Below the pieces are notes generated by a model. The model was not told the DNA's origin. It did no database searches and was given only the letters and a program-made list of their open reading frames with translations. A DNA stretch of 64,000 nt from JAVWMQ01 sp036646055. Lineage in GTDB: Bacteria > Bacillota > Clostridia > Peptostreptococcales > Anaerovoracaceae. Where the stretch lies: contig JAVXMY010000002.1 in NCBI GenBank assembly GCA_036646055.1, positions 1 through 64,000 of the forward strand, given 5' to 3'. Numbering within the stretch: the stretch's first letter is position 1; each line of letters starts with the position of its first letter. Positions 25,160 through 31,931 of this stretch are shown here, in pieces. The position numbers were made by a program, and so were the translations under genes.

Positions 25160-25983
25160 AAATACTCTACCATCTTTTCTCTATTTATTACACTAGCAGG
25201 GACTTCAATCCCTTCGTGCCTTAGTTTATTAGCAATAATTACTTCCAAAGGAATATCAAGATTCAAGCTTCTAAGTTGATCTTCATGAATAAAGATTTCT
25301 TCTGGTGGCCCTTCCATAACAACCTTGCCATTATCCATAATTACAATCCTATCAGCCATAGCGGCTTCTTCCATAAAATGTGTAATCAGAACTACTGTTA
25401 TGCCTTCCCCATTAAGGGTTCTTATGATTTTCATCACATCTCGTCTGCCTATTGGATCTAACATAGCCGTTGGCTCGTCAAATATAATACACTTAGGTTT
25501 CATTGCACACACACCTGCAATAGCTATCCTTTGTTTTTGACCACCGGATAATAAATGTGGCCCTTTTTTTCTATAAGGTCCCATATTAACCGACTCTAAC
25601 GCTTCATCAACTCTAAGTCTAATTATTTTAGGATCTACCCCCAAGTTTTCTGGTCCAAAAGCAACATCGTCTTCTACAATTGCGGATACAATCTGATTGT
25701 CAGGATTTTGAAAAACCATCCCAGCACACTGTCTTATATCCCATAAGTGTTTATCATCAGAAGTGTCAAACCCATTTACATATACTTTCCCACTACTTGG
25801 ATAAAGCAATGCATTTATAGTTTTGGCAATTGTAGACTTTCCAGATCCATTTTTACCAATAACAGCAACAAAGCTACCTTCTTCAATATCTATTGATACT
25901 TCGTCAATTGCATTTACAATTGGAGCTCCTTCGTTTGGTGGATATGCAAATATTAAATTTTCTATTTTAATTATTTTTTCCAT
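25144..25983 (-). CDS. ecfA1: ECF transporter ATPase EcfA1
   Basis: ATP-binding subunit, 279 aa from MEKIIKIENLIFAYPPNEG. The frame is open to 26064, but the extra 27 residues are unconserved and would include the promoter region, so 25983 is used. Walker A GKNGSGKST, FQNPDNQIVSAIVEDDVAFG, signature LLSGGQKQRIAIAG and Walker B CIIFDEPTAMLDP are intact. First gene of the ecfA1-ecfA2-ecfT-trmB run. In many Clostridia this module directly follows rplQ; here it lies upstream of the S10 cluster instead. Confidence 0.95.
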   Translation of the reverse strand: MEKIIKIENLIFAYPPNEGAPIVNAIDEVSIDIEEGSFVAVIGKNGSGKSTIAKTINALLYPSSGKVYVNGFDTSDDKHLWDIRQCAGMVFQNPDNQIVSAIVEDDVAFGPENLGVDPKIIRLRVDEALESVNMGPYRKKGPHLLSGGQKQRIAIAGVCAMKPKCIIFDEPTAMLDPIGRRDVMKIIRTLNGEGITVVLITHFMEEAAMADRIVIMDNGKVVMEGPPEEIFIHEDQLRSLNLDIPLEVIIANKLRHEGIEVPASVINREKMVEYLCQLK

Positions 25984-26014
25984 TAGACTTTCCTTCCATA
26001 AAACATTACGTAAT

Positions 26015-26043
26015 ATTATACACCATATAAAACCTCTCCGCAA
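26015..26043 (-). promoter_or_regulatory. Promoter of the ecfA1 operon
   Basis: Minus strand TTGCGG (26038-26043), 17-bp spacer, TATAAT (26015-26020). Divergent from the plus-strand cassette promoter about 100 bases away. Confidence 0.7.
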
Positions 26044-26109
26044 TTGCAATAGATTAAGTAACAAAAAAAAACATAAAAAATCACCTTTATTATTTTTCTT
26101 TTCATTTAT

Positions 26110-26139
26110 TGTGTTTTTTTCTTAGAATGGATGTATACT
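26110..26139 (+). promoter_or_regulatory. Probable promoter of the secreted-protein cassette
   Basis: TATACT at 26134-26139, with TTGTGT 19 bp upstream as the best -35. The spacing is long, so this is a moderate prediction. The ATG at 26131 lies inside this element and is not the gene start. Confidence 0.5.
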
Positions 26140-26178
26140 TCAATAACAAAGTATTATTATAGTAAAGGAGAAAAAGCT

Positions 26179-26841
26179 ATGAAAAAAAATCTATCAATAT
26201 TATTAATTATATGTCTGTTGGCAACTTTAATTCCAACAGGTGTCTTTGCAGAAGAAGACGAACTCTTTGAGGTAAAAGGCGAAACCTTCTCAATGAGTAT
26301 CCTAGAAAAAACAGCTACCTATGAAAAAATCCTTCTTAAAAATTTAAATAGTGGCACAGAAGAATTTATTGAAACGAACTTCTCTAATGATAAAACAACG
26401 GTGTGTGTCTCCGAAGAAGGAACAGAAAAATATACCATTACAAATGGAACCAATTTCACTTCAAACGATAAAAGTAATGATTACTCACAAGAAAAAGAAT
26501 ATGTTTCTAGCCTTTCTTCCAAAAAAGGTAGTATTTCTTGGGGACCATGGCATACAAAGGTTAATAAAAAGACATCCAAAGCCGACCTTATTGGCAATGT
26601 TTCTTTTATCGCTTCTGTTCTTGCAAGTTTTTTAGGTATTGGCGCCAGTCTTTTGGTTTCAATCGCCAGTTATTTAATTGCCCATAATATTACGAACGTA
26701 TGGATGAAAATTCATGTAAAAGAACGAATTGGCAAAAACCCAGCCTGCATGGAAACATTAAAAACAGTTCAATTTTATAAAAATAGTAATTATACTGGTT
26801 ATATAGATACTAAAACACAGCGTTGGATTCATTATTATTAA
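26179..26841 (+). CDS. Secreted protein with long central hydrophobic segment; possible bacteriocin-like protein
   Basis: 220 aa from the ATG at 26179, which has GGAG eight bases upstream. A signal peptide is clear (residues 1-24, cleavage probably after VFA before EE). The mature part begins polar and Ser/Thr/Asn-rich. It has a tryptophan motif SISWGPWHTKV (118-128), then a glycine/serine-rich hydrophobic stretch (137-169) able to insert in a membrane, and a polar end rich in Tyr and Trp (TQRWIHYY). Only two cysteines remain in the mature protein (C76, C190). The function is not recognised. Its architecture and the small membrane protein directly after it resemble large unmodified bacteriocins with an immunity gene, perhaps of the geobacillin-26 type, but this is a guess. 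Confidence 0.75.
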   Translation: MKKNLSILLIICLLATLIPTGVFAEEDELFEVKGETFSMSILEKTATYEKILLKNLNSGTEEFIETNFSNDKTTVCVSEEGTEKYTITNGTNFTSNDKSNDYSQEKEYVSSLSSKKGSISWGPWHTKVNKKTSKADLIGNVSFIASVLASFLGIGASLLVSIASYLIAHNITNVWMKIHVKERIGKNPACMETLKTVQFYKNSNYTGYIDTKTQRWIHYY

Positions 26842-26859
26842 AGAAGGGGGGAATTATTA

Positions 26860-27174
26860 ATGACTACTTTTAAATATGGAAAATTTCATTATTACTATAT
26901 ACTTCTTGCAACTCTACTTATTGGGGGAATTATATTCTCAAACTCTACAGTAGCCCCATTTTTTTTGCTTCTGGCTTTAGCTGTTCTTGTTTTTTTCAAA
27001 AAACAAGATTCTACTAAAACTAGCAACTTATCTGTCATTCTAGGTCTTGTGGTAGCAGCGTTATTCTATATAATCAACTTCCGCTTTGATCTATCAGATA
27101 TACTATCAAAAATAGTCTTAAGTTTAACTGTACTTATAGTGTTTATAATCGACTATAAACACAGAACAAAATAA
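26860..27174 (+). CDS. Small four-helix membrane protein, possible immunity partner
   Basis: 104 aa with four hydrophobic helices (about residues 11-27, 31-47, 57-73 and 81-97), short polar loops and a basic C-terminus (DYKHRTK). It starts 18 bases after the secreted protein with AAGGGGGG upstream, so the two are co-transcribed and probably act together. I do not recognise the family; an immunity role is inferred from arrangement only. Confidence 0.7.
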   Translation: MTTFKYGKFHYYYILLATLLIGGIIFSNSTVAPFFLLLALAVLVFFKKQDSTKTSNLSVILGLVVAALFYIINFRFDLSDILSKIVLSLTVLIVFIIDYKHRTK

Positions 27175-27216
27175 TAAATGAAAATTGCAGCGCTTAACCT
27201 ATAAGTGAGTGAATAC

Positions 27217-27309
27217 GGCTCTATAATAAATGTTGGGGTGGCTGAGAAAAAACTCAGCTATCCCAGCATTTATTTAATTATGCTCCACCCAAACATTTGA
27301 CATAGAGCC
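27217..27309. mobile_element. 93-bp MITE-like element with ISL3-type ends
   Basis: The two ends are inverted repeats matching at 20 of 24 positions: left GGCTCTATAATAAATGTTGG onward, right (reversed) GGCTCTATGTCAAATGTTTG onward. Beginnings of the type GGCTCTnTGTCAAA are typical of ISL3-family insertion sequences. Inside, 27225-27246 and 27253-27274 form a 22-bp stem with an AAAAAA loop; the three non-Watson-Crick positions are G-U pairs only if transcribed on the plus strand. No transposase and no matching 8-bp target duplication is visible. It lies between the cassette and the tuf terminator. Confidence 0.65.
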
Positions 27310-27311
27310 AT

Positions 27312-27342
27312 AAAAAGAAACGACCGTAGTCGTTTCTTTTTT
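27312..27342 (-). terminator. Terminator of the str operon
   Basis: Near-perfect stem AAAGAAACGAC / GTCGTTTCTTT with a CGTA loop. T runs are present on both strands, so it can also stop plus-strand transcription from the cassette. Confidence 0.88.
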
Positions 27343-27369
27343 ATCAATATTTAATTTAAAGTTGTCAAA

Positions 27370-28563
27370 TTATTTAATGATTTCAGATACAACACCAGAA
27401 CCTACTGTTCTTCCGCCTTCTCTGATAGCGAATCTTAATCCTTCTTCGATAGCGATTTCAGTGATTAGTTCGATTTCCATTGTAATGTTATCTCCAGGCA
27501 TGCACATTTCTGTTCCTTCTGGTAACTTTAGATCTCCAGTTACGTCTGTTGTTCTGAAGTAGAACTGAGGTCTGTATCCGTTGAAGAATGGTGTATGTCT
27601 TCCGCCCTCTTCCTTCTTTAGTACGTATACTTCGCCCTTAAATGTTGTATGTGGGTGAATTGTTCCTGGTGCTGCTAGAACCTGTCCTCTTTCGATTTCA
27701 TCTCTCTGGATACCTCTTAGAAGTGCTCCGATGTTATCTCCAGTCTGTGCTTCGTCTAATAACTTTCTGAACATTTCAATTCCTGTTACTACAAGCTTTC
27801 TTCTTTCTTCTGTTAGTCCGATAAGTTCAACTTCTTCTCCAACCTTTAGAACTCCTCTTTCAACTCTACCTGTAGCTACTGTACCTCTACCTGTGATTGA
27901 GAATACGTCTTCTACTGGCATGATGAATGGTTTGTCATTGTCCCTTTCTGGTTCTGGAATGTATGAATCGATTTCTTCGAATAATTCTACAATCTTGTCT
28001 CCCCATTCGCTTGTTGGATCTTCTAATGCTTTTAGCGCTGATCCTTTTACGATTGGTGTATCGTCTCCTGGGAATTCATATTCGCTTAGAAGTTCTCTAA
28101 CTTCCATTTCTACTAATTCTAGTAATTCTTCATCATCTACCATGTCGCATTTGTTTAAGAATACTACGATGTAAGGTACTCCTACCTGTCTTGATAATAG
28201 AATATGTTCTCTTGTCTGTGGCATTGGACCATCTGTTGCTGCTACTACTAGAATAGCTCCGTCCATCTGTGCTGCTCCTGTGATCATGTTCTTAACATAG
28301 TCAGCATGTCCTGGGCAGTCTACGTGAGCGTAATGTCTGTTTGGTGTTTCATACTCAACGTGAGATGTAGCAATTGTGATACCTCTTTCTTTTTCTTCAG
28401 GCGCTTTGTCGATCTGGTCGAATGCTACCTTTTCACCAAGCTGGTATCTCTGCTGTAGTGTTGTTGTAATTGCTGCTGTAAGAGTAGTCTTACCGTGGTC
28501 AACGTGACCGATTGTACCGATGTTAACATGCGGTTTAGTTCTCTCAAATTTTGCTTTTGCCAT
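27370..28563 (-). CDS. tuf: Elongation factor Tu (str-operon copy)
   Basis: GTPase delivering aminoacyl-tRNA to the ribosome, 397 aa. G1 GHVDHGKTT (residues 19-27), G2 region RGITIATSHVEY, G3 DCPGHADY, G4 NKCD and the domain II/III sequence are all canonical. The protein is identical to the copy at 43065-44258. Their DNA differs at only eight positions that I found, three near the 3' end and five near the 5' end, leaving about 1.0 kb in between identical. Last gene of rpsL-rpsG-fusA-tuf. Confidence 0.98.
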   Translation of the reverse strand: MAKAKFERTKPHVNIGTIGHVDHGKTTLTAAITTTLQQRYQLGEKVAFDQIDKAPEEKERGITIATSHVEYETPNRHYAHVDCPGHADYVKNMITGAAQMDGAILVVAATDGPMPQTREHILLSRQVGVPYIVVFLNKCDMVDDEELLELVEMEVRELLSEYEFPGDDTPIVKGSALKALEDPTSEWGDKIVELFEEIDSYIPEPERDNDKPFIMPVEDVFSITGRGTVATGRVERGVLKVGEEVELIGLTEERRKLVVTGIEMFRKLLDEAQTGDNIGALLRGIQRDEIERGQVLAAPGTIHPHTTFKGEVYVLKKEEGGRHTPFFNGYRPQFYFRTTDVTGDLKLPEGTEMCMPGDNITMEIELITEIAIEEGLRFAIREGGRTVGSGVVSEIIK

Positions 28564-28584
28564 TTTAATTCCCTCCTATTAAGG

Positions 28585-30651
28585 TTATTTGTTAATCTTT
28601 TCAACTAAATTATTTGGTAACTTTTCAAAGTGTGACATCTGCATTACGTAAACACCACGACCCTGAGTTTTTGAACGTAAGTCTGTTGCATATCCGAACA
28701 TTTCAGATAGTGGAACTAATCCTCTAACTGCTACAACTCCGTTATTCATATCAGAACCTTCGATTCTTCCTCTTCTACCACTGATATCTCCGATTACATC
28801 GCCCATGTACTCTTCTGGTACAGTAACTTCAACCTTAAAGATTGGTTCTAGTAGAACAGCTTCTGCCTTTTTGCAAGCTTCTTTGAATGCCATTGAAGCA
28901 GCAAGCTTAAATGCCATTTCAGATGAGTCAACTTCATGATATGAACCATCGTATAGTTCAACACCAACGTCAACAACCTGATATCCTGCAATTGGACCTG
29001 TTTCCATAGCTTCTCTAATTCCATCTTCAATCTTAGAGATGTATTCCTTAGGAATAGCACCACCAACAACTGAATTCTTGAATTCGAAACCTTCTCCTGG
29101 TTCTCTTGGGTATAGTTTGATCTTAACGTGACCATACTGCCCATGTCCACCAGACTGTTTAGCATATTTGTGGTCAACATCAGCAAGCTTAGTAACTGTT
29201 TCTTTGTAAGAAACCTGAGGCTTACCAACGTTAGCTTCAACTTTGAATTCTCTTAACAGTCTATCTACGATGATTTCAAGGTGAAGTTCACCCATACCAG
29301 CGATAATAGTCTGTCCAGTATCTTCGTTTGTATATGTCTTGAATGTTGGATCTTCTTCAGCTAACTTAGCTAGAGCAATACCCATCTTTTCCTGTCCAGC
29401 CTTAGTTTTAGGCTCGATAGCGATTTCGATTACTGGATCTGGGAACTCCATTGATTCAAGAATAATTTCGTGTTTATCATCACAAAGAGTATCCCCTGTA
29501 GTTGTATCCTTTAGACCTACTGCAGCAGCAATGTCTCCTGAATAAACTTCTTCGATTTCTTCTCTCTTGTTAGCATGCATCTGTAGGATTCTACCGATTC
29601 TTTCTTTTTTACCCTTTGTAGAGTTATAAACATAAGAACCAGATTTTAAAGAACCTGAGTAAACTCTAAAGAATGCTAGTTTACCAACAAATGGGTCTGC
29701 CATGATTTTGAATGCAAGAGCTGAGAAAGGACCATTATCATCTGCAGGTCTTTCTTCTTCAATGCCTTCATCTCCTGGAAGTACACCTGTAATAGCTTTA
29801 ACATCAAGTGGAGATGGCATGTATGCAAGAACTGCATCAAGCATCATCTGAACACCCTTATTTTTGTAAGCTGATCCACATGTTACAGGAACCATTTCTC
29901 CCTTAAGAGTCATTGTTCTGATTGTTTCAACGATTTCTTTCTTAGTGATTTCTTCACCTTCTAAGAATTTCATCATTAATTCTTCATCATTTTCTGCAAC
30001 AGCTTCAACTAATTTTTCTTTCCATTCATTAGCAATTTCCACTAAATCTTCTGGAATATCTACAATGTCAAATTCTTTTCCTAATTCGTCTTTGTAAATC
30101 TCTGCCTTCATTTCAACTAGGTCGATAATACCTTTGAATGATTCTTCAGCACCAATTGGAAGCTGAATAGGTACAGCATTAGCTTTAAGTCTATCTTTAA
30201 CCATACCTACAACTCTAAAGAAGTCTGCACCCATAATATCCATCTTATTGATGAAAATCATTCTAGGTACTTCGTACTTTTCAGCCTGTCTCCATACAGT
30301 TTCAGACTGAGGTTCAACTCCTCCTTTAGCGCAAAGAACTGTAACCGCTCCATCTAGTACACGAAGAGATCTTTCAACTTCTACAGTGAAGTCTACGTGT
30401 CCCGGTGTATCAATGATATTGATTCTAGTGTCTTTCCACTGTGCTGTAGTAGCAGCAGAGGTGATTGTAATACCACGTTCCTGTTCCTGTTCCATCCAGT
30501 CCATAGTAGCTCCACCATCATGTGTTTCACCAATTTTATGAGTTTTACCTGTATAGAATAAGATTCTTTCAGTTGTTGTTGTTTTACCAGCATCGATGTG
30601 AGCCATGATACCGATATTTCTAGTTTTTTCTAACGAAAACTGTCTTGGCAT
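28585..30651 (-). CDS. fusA: Elongation factor G
   Basis: Ribosomal translocase GTPase, 688 aa, full length. G1 AHIDAGKTTTTERIL (about residues 17-31), RGITITSAATTAQW, DTPGHVDFTVEVERSLRVLD and NKMD are intact. Domain IV contains the tip segment KQSGGHGQYGHVKIKLYPRE (about residues 497-516). Positions linked to fusidic acid resistance cannot be judged by eye. Between rpsG and tuf. Confidence 0.98.
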   Translation of the reverse strand: MPRQFSLEKTRNIGIMAHIDAGKTTTTERILFYTGKTHKIGETHDGGATMDWMEQEQERGITITSAATTAQWKDTRINIIDTPGHVDFTVEVERSLRVLDGAVTVLCAKGGVEPQSETVWRQAEKYEVPRMIFINKMDIMGADFFRVVGMVKDRLKANAVPIQLPIGAEESFKGIIDLVEMKAEIYKDELGKEFDIVDIPEDLVEIANEWKEKLVEAVAENDEELMMKFLEGEEITKKEIVETIRTMTLKGEMVPVTCGSAYKNKGVQMMLDAVLAYMPSPLDVKAITGVLPGDEGIEEERPADDNGPFSALAFKIMADPFVGKLAFFRVYSGSLKSGSYVYNSTKGKKERIGRILQMHANKREEIEEVYSGDIAAAVGLKDTTTGDTLCDDKHEIILESMEFPDPVIEIAIEPKTKAGQEKMGIALAKLAEEDPTFKTYTNEDTGQTIIAGMGELHLEIIVDRLLREFKVEANVGKPQVSYKETVTKLADVDHKYAKQSGGHGQYGHVKIKLYPREPGEGFEFKNSVVGGAIPKEYISKIEDGIREAMETGPIAGYQVVDVGVELYDGSYHEVDSSEMAFKLAASMAFKEACKKAEAVLLEPIFKVEVTVPEEYMGDVIGDISGRRGRIEGSDMNNGVVAVRGLVPLSEMFGYATDLRSKTQGRGVYVMQMSHFEKLPNNLVEKINK

Positions 30652-30678
30652 TTTACTACCTCCTTTCTGCTTTCTTTA

Positions 30679-31149
30679 TTACCATCTGAAATGAGCAAAT
30701 GCTTTATTAGCTTCTGCCATTTTATGAGTATCTTCTTTTTTCTTTACTGAAGCACCTGTATTGTTTGATGCATCAATTAATTCTTTTGCAAGTCTTTCGC
30801 TCATAGTCTTTTCGCCTCTAGCTCTTGTGTACTTTGTTAGCCATCTAAGACCTAGTGTTTGCTTTCTATCAGCTCTAACTTCTACTGGAACCTGGTAGTT
30901 TGCACCACCTACACGTCTAGCTTTAACTTCTAAAACTGGCATGATATTGTTCATTGCTTTTTCAAATACTTCTAAAGCGTCTTCCCCAGTAACTTCGTTT
31001 ATTATGTTGAACGCATCATAAACGATAGCCTGAGCTGTTCCTTTTTTTCCGTCCAACATTACGCTGTTGATTAGTTTTGCAACTACAACAGAACCGTATA
31101 CTGGATCCGGAAGAACTTCACGCTTAGGTACATTTCCTTTTCTTGGCAC
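30679..31149 (-). CDS. rpsG: 30S ribosomal protein S7
   Basis: 156-aa head-nucleating protein that binds the 3' major domain of 16S rRNA. MPRKGNVPKREVLPDPVYGS and RRVGGANYQVPVEVRADRKQ are canonical. In Escherichia coli S7 represses the str operon by binding the S12-S7 spacer; a structured 139-nt spacer exists here as well. Confidence 0.98.
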   Translation of the reverse strand: MPRKGNVPKREVLPDPVYGSVVVAKLINSVMLDGKKGTAQAIVYDAFNIINEVTGEDALEVFEKAMNNIMPVLEVKARRVGGANYQVPVEVRADRKQTLGLRWLTKYTRARGEKTMSERLAKELIDASNNTGASVKKKEDTHKMAEANKAFAHFRW

Positions 31150-31288
31150 GTCTCTTCCCTCCTTGCCTAATGCTTTCGGTACTCGTGAACTTTTAACCAG
31201 CCTAACTGATGGTTTCCCAATTTACTAAAAGTCCCCGTGGCGCTCGATAATATATATATATCAAGGGCACTATTTTTCCCGATTAATC
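31150..31288 (-). ncRNA. Structured rpsL-rpsG intercistronic region (candidate S7 site)
   Basis: The minus-strand RNA can form GTG...CTTGATA with TATCGAG...CAC. A second hairpin AACCA/TGGTT is enclosed by CTTTT/AAAAG. There is no T-tract, so read-through to rpsG is expected. The position equals the known S7 autoregulatory site of enterobacteria. Confidence 0.5.
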
Positions 31289-31702
31289 TTATTTCTTTGG
31301 TCTCTTTGCTCCATATTTAGAACGAGACTGTAATCTGTTTGCTACACCTGCAGTATCAAGTGTTCCTCTAACAATGTGGTATCTTACACCAGGAAGGTCT
31401 TTTACTCTTCCTCCTCTGATAAGCACTACACTATGTTCCTGTAGGTTGTGACCAATACCAGGGATATAAGCTGTAACTTCAATACCATTAGTTAAACGTA
31501 CTCTTGCTACCTTTCTAAGAGCTGAATTAGGCTTCTTAGGTGTAACAGTCTTAACTGATGTGCATACGCCTCTTTTCTGTGGTGAATTTGTGTCTGTAGC
31601 AACTCTTCTGATTGTGTTCATACTTTTTCCCAAAGCAGGTGAGTTTGACTTCTTAACACTACTTGTTCTACCCTGACGTACTAACTGGTTAATTGTAGGC
31701 AT
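31289..31702 (-). CDS. rpsL: 30S ribosomal protein S12
   Basis: Decoding-centre protein, 137 aa from MPTINQLVRQGRTS. An open frame to 31816 would add 38 unconserved residues covering the promoter, so 31702 is used; GAAAGGAGAA is upstream. The streptomycin-relevant lysines in TPKKPNSALRKVAR and RVKDLPGVRYH are wild type. Confidence 0.98.
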   Translation of the reverse strand: MPTINQLVRQGRTSSVKKSNSPALGKSMNTIRRVATDTNSPQKRGVCTSVKTVTPKKPNSALRKVARVRLTNGIEVTAYIPGIGHNLQEHSVVLIRGGRVKDLPGVRYHIVRGTLDTAGVANRLQSRSKYGAKRPKK

Positions 31703-31787
31703 TCTATTTCTCCTTTCTCCTTTAACAGGTAAATAATTTTGCAATCTAAAATAAACGACTTCCGCCGCGATATCTAGACCGCTTTTT

Positions 31788-31816
31788 AGTATAGCACGAT
31801 TTTTTAGTCTTTGCAA
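31788..31816 (-). promoter_or_regulatory. Promoter of the str operon
   Basis: Minus strand TTGCAA (31811-31816), 17-bp spacer ending TGC, TATACT (31788-31793): an extended -10 promoter. The leader is about 80 nt. Confidence 0.85.
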
Positions 31817-31873
31817 GCATTTATTAATTTAAATCACTCAACAAAGTTGTATCTTTTTTAGTGCTATTATCAT

Positions 31874-31907
31874 AAAAATAACTGGGCGCATAAGTGCACC
31901 CAGTTAT
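31874..31907 (-). terminator. Terminator of the rpoBC operon
   Basis: Minus-strand stem ATAACTGGG...CCCAGTTAT with inner GC pairs, followed by TTTTT. Confidence 0.88.
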
Positions 31908-31931
31908 AGATATTGATTTTATAATTGAGTA

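Noticed and set aside
26131..26178. Upstream start for the secreted protein
   Set aside because: That ATG lies within the -10 region and would put 16 residues before a perfect signal peptide; the ATG at 26179 has the ribosome binding site.
27731..28174. 147-codon plus-strand frame inside tuf, present identically at 43426-43869
   Set aside because: It is antisense to tuf and appears twice only because the tuf DNA is duplicated; Ser/Thr-rich composition is typical of a shadow frame.
28848..29240. 130-codon minus-strand frame inside fusA
   Set aside because: Same strand but a different frame from an intact conserved gene, leucine-rich shadow without a start signal.
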